Shown here one piece after another: positions 9,948 to 17,747 of a stretch of DNA of 35,417 nucleotides. The stretch spans positions 1 to 35,417 of the forward strand of contig CALYTW010000010.1 of NCBI GenBank assembly GCA_945487905.1. The letters are read 5' to 3'. The translations under genes were made by a program, and so were the position numbers. Source of the DNA: an uncultured cyanobacterium. GTDB lineage: Bacteria > Cyanobacteriota > Vampirovibrionia > Gastranaerophilales > Gastranaerophilaceae. The notes below the pieces were generated by a model. It was not told where the DNA came from and made no database searches. It was given only the letters and a program-made list of their open reading frames with translations. The stretch's first letter is position 1; the number at the start of each line of letters is the position of its first letter.

Positions 9948-9977
9948 ATAACATTTTGCAAATTTTTCAAGTATAAT
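9948..9977 (+). promoter_or_regulatory. Putative leaderless promoter of the BadF/HgdC-like gene
   Basis: A consensus TATAAT (9972-9977) ends exactly 6 nt before the ATG at 9984; ATAACA (9948-9953) is a weak -35 with an 18-nt spacer. No Shine-Dalgarno is present. Confidence 0.55.
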
Positions 9978-9983
9978 TAAAGC

Positions 9984-10649
9984 ATGATTTATCTTGATGC
10001 TGGAACTACATATTCGAAGCTTATTTCTGACGAAAACTGTCTCGGAGAAGAATTTTTGTGCGAAAAAAAATCAGGTTACAATTATTACATAGTAAATTCA
10101 AGTACAATAAAATCCTCAGATATAATTCCTGATTTTTCCTGCGGTCATATGGCAAATTCTACTGAAAATGAAATAATAGCACTAGCACTTGGTTCACAAA
10201 AACGAGGAATTGACCCAAATGCGACAGTTTTGGATTTGGGAAGTCGTGATGCAAAATGGATAAGGTTTAAAGACGGCAAATTCCACGATATGGACTGGAA
10301 TACATCCTGTGCAAGTTCTACAGGTGCAACAGCAGAGATGCTTTTGAAATTTTACGATATCAATTCTAATCAGCTTAAATTTAACTCCGAAAAGTTTACC
10401 GTAACATGCGGAATTTTTGGTATTGAAAAAATTATGGACTCAATTTCAAACGGAGCAAAGCCTGAAGAAGCGATTTCAAAATTTGTTCACGGAATTGCAT
10501 ATAATGCTTGGAATTTTGCTAAAAGACCTGAAAAAATATATTTATCAGGAGGATTCTGCGAAAACAAATGCCTGACGGATTCGCTTTCAAATTATTGCGA
10601 AGTAGCCCTTTTGGGAAGGTTTGTTCTCTGTGAAGGGTTGATTAAATAA
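9984..10649 (+). CDS. BadF/BadG/HgdC-family ATPase (2-hydroxyacyl-CoA dehydratase activator-like)
   Basis: A 221-residue ASKHA-fold protein. The phosphate-1 loop is YLDAGTTYSKL (3-13), the family's DIGGQD-K motif appears as LDLGSRDAKW (83-92), and the adenosine motif is IYLSGGFCEN near 188-197. In activators of 2-hydroxyacyl-CoA dehydratases a [4Fe-4S] cluster bridges the dimer through two cysteines per chain; the matching positions here are C109 (SCASSTGAT) and C142 (TCGIFGIEKI), both present. It is shorter than the usual roughly 255-residue activators, mainly in loops. No dehydratase subunits are nearby, so it may serve an unlinked enzyme or another reductive process. It converges with the coiled-coil gene at 10658, with 8 nt between. 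Confidence 0.75.
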   Translation: MIYLDAGTTYSKLISDENCLGEEFLCEKKSGYNYYIVNSSTIKSSDIIPDFSCGHMANSTENEIIALALGSQKRGIDPNATVLDLGSRDAKWIRFKDGKFHDMDWNTSCASSTGATAEMLLKFYDINSNQLKFNSEKFTVTCGIFGIEKIMDSISNGAKPEEAISKFVHGIAYNAWNFAKRPEKIYLSGGFCENKCLTDSLSNYCEVALLGRFVLCEGLIK

Positions 10650-10657
10650 AACGAAAA

Positions 10658-11254
10658 CTACATTTTAAAATCTCGTGCAAATTCAGGCTGTTGGTTGGCA
10701 TAGTTGCCTGAATACTGACCTTCTTCTTCAGAACGTTTTCTTTCAAGCTGAATCTGGTTGTCTTTTATCACTTCGTGTAAACGATTTACGTTTTGTTCCA
10801 GGCTGGCAAGAATTTGTTCGGCATAAACAGATGCACCGTCTTTTACTCTCAGAGCTTCATCTATAGCTTGATTTCTTAAAGCATTTGCTTCTTCCAACGC
10901 TTTGCGTTTAATATCTTCACAATCGTTGATAACCTGTTCTTTAATTTTTTCGGCTTCTCTTTGCACAGCTCTCAACAAGTCTGATTCACTCAATAATCTA
11001 TCCGCCTCAATCTGTGCTTCTGCAATAGTTTTTTCAGCTCTTTGCTGCGCTTCATATTGAAATTCATCACGTCTTCTAAGCAATGCGCGAGCTTCTTTAA
11101 CTTCATCAGGTAATGCCGCATACAGTTTGTCTAAAATGTTTAAAACAGTGTCTTTTCTAACTATAGCAAGGTTGCTTAAAAGAGGAAGTCCTCTGTCTAA
11201 GGCATCTTCCAGTTCATTCATTAAGCCGTATATAACATCTTGTTGTGAGCTCAT
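10658..11254 (-). CDS. Coiled-coil protein resembling ATP synthase b subunit / DivIVA-like proteins
   Basis: A 198-residue soluble, highly charged protein. Residues 1-60 contain a conserved-looking head (YGLMNELEDAL and VLNILDKLYAALPDEVKEA). Residues about 60-175 form one long coiled coil rich in Ala, Glu, Arg and Lys with AQ-RAEKTIAEAQ-EADRLL heptads. The tail is Gln/Asn/Tyr-rich. There is no membrane segment, so it is not a true F0 b subunit, although automated annotation often uses that name for this head-plus-coil architecture. I recall similar proteins from Firmicutes and cyanobacteria. A structural or division-related role is possible but unproven. CGGAG sits 7 nt before the ATG. Confidence 0.6.
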   Translation of the reverse strand: MSSQQDVIYGLMNELEDALDRGLPLLSNLAIVRKDTVLNILDKLYAALPDEVKEARALLRRRDEFQYEAQQRAEKTIAEAQIEADRLLSESDLLRAVQREAEKIKEQVINDCEDIKRKALEEANALRNQAIDEALRVKDGASVYAEQILASLEQNVNRLHEVIKDNQIQLERKRSEEEGQYSGNYANQQPEFARDFKM

Positions 11255-11291
11255 TTTATACTCCGTTTACTTATAAAACAACTACCAAAAT

Positions 11292-11319
11292 TGTATAACA
11301 AACACCTCAAAAAAGTCAA
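11292..11319 (-). promoter_or_regulatory. Promoter of the coiled-coil gene
   Basis: On the minus strand TTGACT (11319-11314), a 16-nt spacer and TATACA (11297-11292). The -35 abuts the stop codon of the preceding minus-strand gene, so the coiled-coil gene can be transcribed separately from the rpe cluster. Confidence 0.45.
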
Positions 11320-11320
11320 T

Positions 11321-11695
11321 TTACTTTAAATTAGGGTAATTTTTTTCAATATATTTGACATCAGAGCTGAGAGTAATTCCCAGATTAGATGCTATTTGCA
11401 CTGTTTCTTTGTAATTAATTGAGTAACTGTTATTGCCCAATATCGGTTTTATCTTAATGTTTGCAATAAGTCTGTCATACTCTTTGAAGCTCTTAATATT
11501 CTTGTCCGTGCTTCCGTGATGTTTTTTGTAAAGTTTCAGAATCTTTGGAAAATTAGCATCAATACAGCAAAGAATATCGTCAATCCTCTGTTTATCAACA
11601 ATATGTTTATTGCCGAATTTAAAAGAGGCTTGCGTTTCAATGGTTTTAATAAGCTTATCAAAATACATCTTTAAATTTACTATATTGTCATCCAT
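11321..11695 (-). CDS. Unrecognised small hydrophilic protein
   Basis: A 124-residue protein with no signal peptide, membrane segment or motif I recognise. The sequence is Lys-, Ile- and Asn-rich with predicted alternating helices, an adjacent Cys pair (ILCCIDANF) and a C-terminal QIASNLGITLSSDV that looks like a short helix-turn-helix-like stretch, too weak to call. It is the last gene of the minus-strand set OppD-type ATPase - rpe - this gene. A GTG at 11701 overlaps the rpe stop (GTGA) and would add two residues; the ATG at 11695 is preferred, with GGAAG 5 nt upstream inside the end of rpe, which implies translational coupling. Confidence 0.5.
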   Translation of the reverse strand: MDDNIVNLKMYFDKLIKTIETQASFKFGNKHIVDKQRIDDILCCIDANFPKILKLYKKHHGSTDKNIKSFKEYDRLIANIKIKPILGNNSYSINYKETVQIASNLGITLSSDVKYIEKNYPNLK

Positions 11696-11697
11696 AA

Positions 11698-12360
11698 TCA
11701 CTTCCAGGTTCTGTTCTTTAACTCGTCTATCCTCTTACGGTAATCATCGCTTCCGTACACATAACTTCCTGCGACAAGCGAATTTGCACCAAGTGATGTA
11801 CAAATTTTAGCCGTTATATTATTTATACCACCATCAACTTGTATAATCAATTCTTTTTTGGCTTTTTCAACTATTTGAGGTATTTTCATTGCGCATTCGT
11901 GCATAAATTCCTGACCGCCAAATCCCGGTTCAACCGTCATTATCAGTACCAAATCCACGTCATCAAGATAACGAAATGTCCTTATAGCTTCGGTTGCGGG
12001 CTTAATTGAAATTCCGCATTTCTTTCCGGAAGATTTTATAAGCTGTATAACCTCTTTTGCATGTTTTTCATCCCTGCAAGCTTCCAAATGGAAAGTTATT
12101 AAATCGGAACCTGATTTTGCAAAAGATTCAATGTATTTTTCAGGATTTTCAATCATTAAATGCGTGTCCAAAAACATGTCGGTTTTTTTGCGTATGGATT
12201 TTACAACCGGAACTCCGATTGTAATGTTCGGGACAAAATGTCCATCCATAACATCTATATGAATCCAATCCGCTCCGGCTTCTTTTACGTCATTAATTTC
12301 TTGTTCCAGATTCATAAAATCTGCCGAAAGAATTGAGGGTGATATAATAATCTCGCTCAT
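11698..12360 (-). CDS. rpe: Ribulose-phosphate 3-epimerase
   Basis: Interconverts D-ribulose 5-phosphate and D-xylulose 5-phosphate in the pentose phosphate pathway. It is a 220-residue TIM barrel, the usual length, with the family signatures SPSILSADF (7-15), WIHIDVMDGHFVPNITIG (about 32-49, metal-binding His and Asp), DTHLMIENPE, and the phosphate-binding VDGGIN and LVAGSYVYG segments near the C-terminus. It starts 5 nt after the ABC ATPase stop with no clear Shine-Dalgarno, so it is probably translated by reinitiation. A TGTTAAAAT sequence 7 nt before the ATG could also act as an internal promoter. Confidence 0.95.
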   Translation of the reverse strand: MSEIIISPSILSADFMNLEQEINDVKEAGADWIHIDVMDGHFVPNITIGVPVVKSIRKKTDMFLDTHLMIENPEKYIESFAKSGSDLITFHLEACRDEKHAKEVIQLIKSSGKKCGISIKPATEAIRTFRYLDDVDLVLIMTVEPGFGGQEFMHECAMKIPQIVEKAKKELIIQVDGGINNITAKICTSLGANSLVAGSYVYGSDDYRKRIDELKNRTWK

Positions 12361-12365
12361 AGAAC

Positions 12366-13343
12366 TTATTTTAACATATTTTTTTCAACTTTAAAACAAG
12401 AAACAAAATGCTTAGAAGTTTTTTCTTCTAAATTTGGTATACTTATGTCGCACAGTCCGATTTCAGCAGATTTGCATCTCGGATGAAATTTACATCCCGT
12501 AATAATCTCCTGAATATTAGGAGGTGCGCCTTCAATTGTATTTAATTTACTCCTTGTTCCAGCACTCGGAAGAGAATTTAAAAGAGCAACAGAGTACGGG
12601 TGCATTGGTTTTTTATAAAATTCATTTACCTCGGCCTGTTCGGCGAGTCTTCCGGAATACATTACATTTACAGTATCTGCATAATTACTTACAAGTGCAA
12701 GGTCGTGAGAAATAAGGATTACGGTAGTTTTGTATTCTTTTTGAAGTTCAGAAAGTATATCCATAACCTGTTTTTGTATGGTTACATCAAGTGCGGTTGT
12801 AGGTTCATCAGCGATTATAAGTTCTGCATTGCAGGCAAGAGCCATTCCGATTATAATACGCTGTTTCATTCCGCCTGAAAACTCGTGCGGATACATACTA
12901 AGCTTGTTATCTGCATCGGATATTTTAACCAAATTCATGACTTCTCGTGCTTTTCTGAGAGCATTGTGCTTAGAAACTTTGCTGTGTGCCATTATTGCTT
13001 CAACAAGCTGATTGCCGACTGTATAGAGCGGATTAAGAGATGTCATCGGGTCTTGCGGAATAAGTGCAATTTTGTTTCCCCTAAGCTCTCTCATTTGAGA
13101 TTCTTTATAGGTTAAAAGATTTTCCCCGTTAAAAATTATTTCCCCGTTTTTAATGTATGCGGTTTTAGGGAGAAGTCTCAAAACCGACATAACTGTCATA
13201 GTCTTTCCGCATCCAGATTCGCCTACGATTGAATGGAGTTTTCCTCTTTCAAAGCTAATATTAACGTCATAAAGCGCTTGATACTCTTTGTCGTCAGATC
13301 TAAAAAATAAGTTTAGGTTTTTTATTTCAAGAATATTATCCAT
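12366..13343 (-). CDS. Oligopeptide/dipeptide-type ABC transporter ATP-binding protein (OppD/DppD-like)
   Basis: A 325-residue ATPase that would energise import of peptides or related solutes (nickel, opines) at the inner membrane. Visible parts: Walker A GESGCGKT, Q-loop LIPQDPMTSLNPLYTVG, signature FSGGMKQR, Walker B LIIADEPTTALD, switch His in LISHDLALV, and the C-terminal oligopeptide-transporter extension with CKFHPRCKSAEIGLC (four cysteines). The ATG at 13343 is chosen because the protein then starts MDNILEIKNLN as in relatives; an upstream extension would run through the promoter. No permease, binding protein or OppF partner is encoded nearby, so it must work with unlinked subunits. 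It is first in a minus-strand cluster with rpe. Confidence 0.88.
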   Translation of the reverse strand: MDNILEIKNLNLFFRSDDKEYQALYDVNISFERGKLHSIVGESGCGKTMTVMSVLRLLPKTAYIKNGEIIFNGENLLTYKESQMRELRGNKIALIPQDPMTSLNPLYTVGNQLVEAIMAHSKVSKHNALRKAREVMNLVKISDADNKLSMYPHEFSGGMKQRIIIGMALACNAELIIADEPTTALDVTIQKQVMDILSELQKEYKTTVILISHDLALVSNYADTVNVMYSGRLAEQAEVNEFYKKPMHPYSVALLNSLPSAGTRSKLNTIEGAPPNIQEIITGCKFHPRCKSAEIGLCDISIPNLEEKTSKHFVSCFKVEKNMLK

Positions 13344-13349
13344 AAGAAT

Positions 13350-13378
13350 ATTGTACCAGTTGAAGCCCGACATGTGAA
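13350..13378 (-). promoter_or_regulatory. Putative leaderless promoter of the OppD-like gene
   Basis: On the minus strand TTCACA (13378-13373), a 17-nt spacer and an extended -10 TGGTACAAT (hexamer 13355-13350), then exactly 6 nt to the ATG at 13343. No ribosome-binding site is present. Confidence 0.6.
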
Positions 13379-13413
13379 TAGTCTTAGGGGGGGAGGTAAA
13401 TATATCCGATGAC

Positions 13414-13442
13414 AAAATTGCAAGTTTCTTGTCATTGCGAGC
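13414..13442 (+). repeat. Dispersed intergenic repeat, copy 1
   Basis: Starts AAAATTGCAAGT and ends TTGTCATTGCGAGC. It matches 18377-18406 with one extra base and one mismatch, and its GTCATTGCGAGC end recurs at 18343-18354. GTCATTGCGAGC-type repeats are scattered between genes in many bacteria (recollection). It lies in the divergent gap between the OppD-like gene and the phosphohexomutase. Confidence 0.6.
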
Positions 13443-13541
13443 CTCATTTTGCCGGAAACAACGTCAGGCGGAAAAATAAAAAGTTTACCAGAAGTATTTG
13501 ACAAGCTCAAGTCTCTTATATATTAGTTCAAAAGCTGTATA

Positions 13542-13568
13542 TGAGGGTGTCCTTAAAGTCACCCTCTT
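13542..13568. other. Hairpin in divergent intergenic region
   Basis: A perfect 7-bp inverted repeat, GAGGGTG ... CACCCTC, around a 10-nt loop, followed by a short T-rich stretch. It looks like a weak intrinsic terminator, yet both flanking genes point away from it, so it may be left over from a lost gene. Confidence 0.4.
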
Positions 13569-13623
13569 TAAATTTTAAAATCAAACCTTGCATTTTTGAA
13601 AAACTTTCTAACAAAATAAAGCA

Positions 13624-13643
13624 CACAAATTTTGTGATATAAT
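13624..13643 (+). promoter_or_regulatory. Extended -10 promoter and overlapping operator-like palindrome of the phosphohexomutase gene
   Basis: TGATATAAT (13635-13643) is an extended -10. A 13-nt perfect palindrome, CACAAATTTTGTG (13624-13636), overlaps its upstream edge, where a bound repressor would block RNA polymerase. No strong -35 is visible. The ribosome-binding site GAGAAGGAGA follows before the ATG at 13667. Confidence 0.45.
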
Positions 13644-13666
13644 AACCTTGGGAGAAGGAGATTATT

Positions 13667-15889
13667 ATGTCACGAAGAGAACCAAGCTGTGAGCTTGAAA
13701 AGGAATTATTCAAAAATGTTTACGAAAAAACACCAGATTATATAAAAAATTTGGACTTGCTTAATTTTGACAATGACGGTGAATTTACGTTTGTTTTAAA
13801 GCGGGAACACCTTTACCCTCATTCAGAGAGCAATCCCGAAGGATTGAATCTTTTGGAGTGGTTTGCGAATTATTCAAAAGAGGCAAAGGTTTCTACTGCA
13901 GGTATAAGAGGTCCTCAAAACATTCTTTATCCTCAAGATACAAGGTTTCCGATTAACCTTGTTGGAATAGTTCTTGCAACGCTTGCAAAAGCACTTGTGT
14001 CAAGGGGTAAACATGAGGCAGGAAAAATTTGTAAATTAGCAGGTAGTGAGGTTCGGTATAATTCCGATTTGTATTTGGATGCGATAGCGAGAATTCAAGC
14101 CTCTCAAGGGATAAAAACAATAGTTCCGCAGGGAAGAAAAACAATTCCGATTTGGCTTGCATCTTTCTTGTGTTTTAAACTTGATTTAGCCGGTGGGGAA
14201 TATATAACCTCAAGTCACGGTATTTCGGTCAAAACGGCAACAAAGGATTTAAATTCTCAAGGGAGTCAGTATTTGCCCGAGGAATCTTTGGAATTTGTAA
14301 ACAAAATTCAGGAAATTTTTGATATTGTTGAAAACGAAGGCTCTTATGAAATAAAAATATCATCGAATGACAATCCGCTTATTGATGAAAAAGTTATGGA
14401 AAGTATGAATGACGGAATTGACCTCTATGTGGAATATTTAAAGGCAGGGGTTGCTCAAGACCTTGATTCCGTCAAAAAAATGAACGGTCAATTGTTTGTG
14501 GAAGCGGTTGGAGGATGTGCATACAGGACTTTATCGAGAGTTCTTGAAAAACTTGAAATCTCAAACAAATATCTCTGGAACAATGTTGAAGAAGACCCGT
14601 TTTTTCATTCAATCGGAAAATACGACACAGATCCTAATGGAAATAAAGTGTTTTATGATTATTCCGTTGATGCAACAGTAATGGCAAAAAAACCGAATGG
14701 CGAAAGGTTTTTCCCGATTATTGAATCTTTGCATTATGAAGAAAAACTCAAATTTTTACCGCTCGGCACTGTTGTTTTAATAACAGACCCCGATCACGAC
14801 AGACTCACTGTTTGCCAGATAGAAGCGGTAGGCAACGCTCCAAATCTTGATGAACTTGGAGTTTCTTACATTCATCTCGGAGAAGAACGGGTATTGACGA
14901 TTTATACAGCAAATCAAGCGTTCTTAATGCTTATGGATTACAGAGCAAAGCAGCTTAAAACCCATGGAAAGTTTAAAACTCATCCGAGATTTATGATAAA
15001 AACAACAGCATCGGCTTTAAGCTGGGATGAATGGGCGAGGGCAAATGATATAAAAGTTGTCAATGTTCCTGTAGGGTTTAAAGAAATCGCTAACATAATG
15101 AAAAAGGTTGAATGTCAAATAAAAGAAAATCCCGAATACGAGGTTAAAATAACGGATGTTTTCGGAGAGGAAATTAACCTTGGTGTTCAGCCCCGCTTGA
15201 TATTCGGCGGAGAAGAATCCGGCGGTATGATTATGGGTTCTGAAAATTTGATTGAATCAAAATCAGGCAGAAAAGCAATCGCTATGAGAGAGAAAAGTGC
15301 AACAGAGGCTATAATCGTTGCTTCTTGTCTTGCCTCAAAATTGGAAGCAGAAAACAAAACGCTTTCCGAATACCTGAATGAAATTTATGAAGAAAATAAC
15401 ATTGTTGCAAAGTATGATGTGCGAGAAGATATTGCGTATTATAACGAGTCAGAGCCGGATATAGACAAGCTGAAGCAGGCAAAAATGGAAGGCGAAAAAC
15501 AGCGTACGAAAAACGATTTATTTTATCTTTCGCTTGCAATAGCAATCAAAGAAGGCAAAGCAGATTTGGAAGGGGTAAAATCATTATTAAACAATACCTT
15601 CAAAGAATTGAATTTTGATAACTTAATTGCCGTCAAATTTGTCGGAGACGGAACATATCTTAAATTTTCCGATAAATTCGTTGAGATAAGACCGTCGGGA
15701 ACTGATGCGAAAACTAAAGCTTACTCAGGCGGTTCAAATCTTGAAGAAATAAGCAATTTCGCAAGAATATTGGGGAATTATTCCGGAGAAAGAACTGAAT
15801 CGCATAGAAAACTCTTTAGCGAAGAATTTTATGAGAATTCAAAAGATGTTGCTTTGAAGTATTATTTAAACTTTGTTGAGAGGCAATAA
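13667..15889 (+). CDS. Divergent alpha-D-phosphohexomutase (phosphoglucomutase/phosphomannomutase superfamily)
   Basis: A 740-residue protein with all four phosphohexomutase landmarks in order: an active-site serine loop YITSSHGIS (S183 just before H184), a metal-binding loop TDPDHDR (D374, D376, D378), a sugar-specificity loop FGGEESGGM (E516, E517, S518) and a phosphate-binding loop RPSGTD (675-680). It should move phosphate between C1 and C6 of a hexose phosphate, linking glycolysis to glycan precursors. Each loop departs from the common form (TASHNP, DGDADR, GEESGH), and the chain is much longer than the usual 450-580 residues, so it is an outlying branch and its sugar cannot be named. 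A strong ribosome-binding site precedes the ATG. It is followed by a GC-rich hairpin and gtrA. Confidence 0.8.
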   Translation: MSRREPSCELEKELFKNVYEKTPDYIKNLDLLNFDNDGEFTFVLKREHLYPHSESNPEGLNLLEWFANYSKEAKVSTAGIRGPQNILYPQDTRFPINLVGIVLATLAKALVSRGKHEAGKICKLAGSEVRYNSDLYLDAIARIQASQGIKTIVPQGRKTIPIWLASFLCFKLDLAGGEYITSSHGISVKTATKDLNSQGSQYLPEESLEFVNKIQEIFDIVENEGSYEIKISSNDNPLIDEKVMESMNDGIDLYVEYLKAGVAQDLDSVKKMNGQLFVEAVGGCAYRTLSRVLEKLEISNKYLWNNVEEDPFFHSIGKYDTDPNGNKVFYDYSVDATVMAKKPNGERFFPIIESLHYEEKLKFLPLGTVVLITDPDHDRLTVCQIEAVGNAPNLDELGVSYIHLGEERVLTIYTANQAFLMLMDYRAKQLKTHGKFKTHPRFMIKTTASALSWDEWARANDIKVVNVPVGFKEIANIMKKVECQIKENPEYEVKITDVFGEEINLGVQPRLIFGGEESGGMIMGSENLIESKSGRKAIAMREKSATEAIIVASCLASKLEAENKTLSEYLNEIYEENNIVAKYDVREDIAYYNESEPDIDKLKQAKMEGEKQRTKNDLFYLSLAIAIKEGKADLEGVKSLLNNTFKELNFDNLIAVKFVGDGTYLKFSDKFVEIRPSGTDAKTKAYSGGSNLEEISNFARILGNYSGERTESHRKLFSEEFYENSKDVALKYYLNFVERQ

Positions 15890-15901
15890 GCAAATAAATA
15901 G

Positions 15902-15942
15902 CTTCCACCCAGCCCTCCCTATGGGGGAGGGCTGGGTGGAAG
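15902..15942. repeat. Perfect GC-rich 18-bp inverted repeat
   Basis: Left arm 15902-15919 (begins CTTCCACCCAGCC) and right arm 15925-15942 are exact reverse complements around a 5-nt TATGG loop. The arms are about two-thirds G+C in an AT-rich genome. The right arm is followed by GATTATAAGG, not a T-tract, so it is not a standard intrinsic terminator, though it could block RNA decay or polymerase after the phosphohexomutase gene. Its composition suggests an inserted palindromic repeat unit. Confidence 0.8.
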
Positions 15943-15962
15943 GATTATAAGGAATTAACAAA

Positions 15963-16373
15963 GTGAAAAACACACTAAAAAAATATTGGTTTAAAATCCC
16001 CGACAAAATCAGATTTCTATTGGTCGGAATGTTTAATGCAGGAGTTTCTTACCTTATTTATGCGGGTTTGCTCTATTTCATTCTTGGAGAACAAAACTAT
16101 CAGCTTGCTTTGGTGCTTGCGTGGCTAATTTCTTCTGTCGTTTCTTTTACGACCCACAGAATTCTCGTTTTTCCGGTTGAAGGAAACCTTTTTAAGCAAT
16201 ATATTAAATGCTGTGCAACCTGGTTTCTGAGTTATATTTTGAATGCTTTTTTGCTGTGGTTGTTTATTGAAAAATGTGTAATCAATGCTTATTTTGCACA
16301 AATACTGGCAACAGCTGTTTGTGCCGTATTGAACTACATTATGTTCAAAATTTTTGCTTTTAAAAAAAAATAA
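15963..16373 (+). CDS. GtrA-family four-helix membrane protein
   Basis: A 136-residue integral membrane protein with four predicted helices (about 18-42, 49-70, 82-103 and 109-131) and the family features FLLVGMFNAGVSYLIY and SFTTHRILVF near the cytoplasmic end of helix 2. GtrA-like proteins are thought to flip or present lipid-linked sugars for cell-surface polysaccharide or teichoic-acid glycosylation. The start codon is GTG with AAGGA upstream. It follows the phosphohexomutase gene, which could supply sugar phosphate for the same glycan (inference). The class is clear from the topology and motifs. Confidence 0.8.
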   Translation: MKNTLKKYWFKIPDKIRFLLVGMFNAGVSYLIYAGLLYFILGEQNYQLALVLAWLISSVVSFTTHRILVFPVEGNLFKQYIKCCATWFLSYILNAFLLWLFIEKCVINAYFAQILATAVCAVLNYIMFKIFAFKKK

Positions 16374-16422
16374 TATGTAAAATGACGGTTTTGGTGTTAA
16401 TATTATAAAAACGGGGCATGGA

Positions 16423-17091
16423 ATGTCAGATAAAAAGAGAGAAAAAACCGTATACATAAACAGTAAAGGAGAACTTTTAACATGGTTGATTGTGGTTTTG
16501 CTAATTGTTGCAATATCCTCAACTACGTTTATGCATAAATCTAAAAATGATGAAAACGATTATCAGGTATTTCTTCCTGATGTCGATGGTCTTGTCATCG
16601 GTTCTCCCGTTCGAATGATGGGGGTCGAAGTAGGTCATGTTGTTAAAATTAAGCCTGTTAAGGACGAAGTGTATGTAAAATTCGTTTTGAAAAATCCGGA
16701 GGTATATATTCCGCAGGGTTCTGAAATTACCGTAGAGTTCAGCGGTATGGCAGGTTCAAAATCTCTGGAACTCTATGTTCCGCAAAAAGGCGAATATATT
16801 GATAAAAATACTCCGATAGTTACGGTAAATCCTCCAAAACGCTTGCACGATGCACTTCACATGCTTGATGAAATGTATAAAAAAATCGGCACAATTATTT
16901 ATTCAATATCTTCCTTCAGTGGCAAAGTGAACGATGCAAATTTGAAAATAGAAATTCCGTCAGGCAAAAAAAGCGATTTTAACAGATTCATAAAATATTC
17001 GGACGAATTTTTGGATAATTCTACGACAAAAGCTAATGAAATAAGAAAGAATATCGAGGGGTTTAAAAAAGATGCAAAACAAATACACTAA
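16423..17091 (+). CDS. MCE/MlaD-domain lipid-transport protein
   Basis: A 222-residue protein with one N-terminal membrane anchor (about 18-37, LLTWLIVVLLIVAISSTTFM) and an MCE domain at about 45-130. The signatures are VFLPDVDGLVIGSPVRMMGVEVG, VYVKFVLKNP and a Gly-rich FSGMAGSKSLELY strand. MlaD-like proteins form periplasmic rings that pass phospholipids between membranes with an MlaE permease and MlaF ATPase, neither of which is near here. The C-terminal 90 residues are helical and probably contact partners. This supports a diderm envelope. The last 20 nt overlap the start of upp in another frame. The ribosome-binding site is weak (GGGG, 5-8 nt upstream). Confidence 0.82.
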   Translation: MSDKKREKTVYINSKGELLTWLIVVLLIVAISSTTFMHKSKNDENDYQVFLPDVDGLVIGSPVRMMGVEVGHVVKIKPVKDEVYVKFVLKNPEVYIPQGSEITVEFSGMAGSKSLELYVPQKGEYIDKNTPIVTVNPPKRLHDALHMLDEMYKKIGTIIYSISSFSGKVNDANLKIEIPSGKKSDFNRFIKYSDEFLDNSTTKANEIRKNIEGFKKDAKQIH

Positions 17092-17731
17092 TTTAAAAAT
17101 TGTTGAAAATCCTATCGTCAATCAGAGCTTGTGTACAATAAGAGCAAAAAATACCGATACCCAAGGAGTACGGCTAGCGGCAAGAAAATTGACCAGAATC
17201 CTTCTTTATGAAGCTACCAAAAATCTTCCGCAAACAGAAGTGGAGGTTGAGACTCCTTTAACAAAGTTTCAGGCAAAAACAATAAACCAAGATATTACAA
17301 TAATAATATCCCCAATTCTACGTGCAGGACTTATTTTTACTGATGAAGCGGTGGACATTCTCCCTCAGGCAACAATCAGACATATCGGAATGTATCGTGA
17401 TGAAAAAACTTTAAAGCCTGTCTGGTATTATAACAAAGTGCCGATGCCAGTCGATAATCCTGATAAATACTATGTTTATATTACAGACCCTATGCTTGCA
17501 ACAGGAAACTCTTTGATAGAAGCGATAAGACTTTATACGGAAAAGGGAATTCCTCAAAAAAATATTTGCGGTGTTTGTATGATATCCTCTCCACAGGGGA
17601 TTGAAGCCGTATTTAACGAATTTCCAGAAATTACACTTATCGTTGCTGCCGTAGATTGGCACTTGAATGAAAGAGGTTATATCGTTCCGGGTATGGGAGA
17701 TGCAGGAGACAGAATTTTCAATACATTATAA
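17072..17731 (+). CDS. upp: Uracil phosphoribosyltransferase
   Basis: Salvages uracil to UMP using PRPP. At 219 residues it is close to the usual 208-210 length. Family signatures are SPILRAGL, the PRPP-binding loop YITDPMLATGNS and the uracil-binding C-terminal GYIVPGMGDAGDR. The start lies inside the end of the MCE gene (20-nt overlap, different frame), with GAGGGG about 10 nt upstream, so translation is probably coupled. Ferritin follows after 16 nt. Confidence 0.93.
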   Translation: MQNKYTNLKIVENPIVNQSLCTIRAKNTDTQGVRLAARKLTRILLYEATKNLPQTEVEVETPLTKFQAKTINQDITIIISPILRAGLIFTDEAVDILPQATIRHIGMYRDEKTLKPVWYYNKVPMPVDNPDKYYVYITDPMLATGNSLIEAIRLYTEKGIPQKNICGVCMISSPQGIEAVFNEFPEITLIVAAVDWHLNERGYIVPGMGDAGDRIFNTL

Positions 17732-17747
17732 ACGAAAGGAGAAATAT

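Noticed and set aside
13528-13713. Minus-strand open frame across the phosphohexomutase start
   Set aside because: It overlaps the strong ribosome-binding site and first codons of the phosphohexomutase gene and shows no family pattern.
16423-17091. Complete Mla lipid-transport operon around the MCE gene
   Set aside because: Neighbours are GtrA and upp; no MlaE permease or MlaF ATPase is present, so only the lone MCE protein is called.
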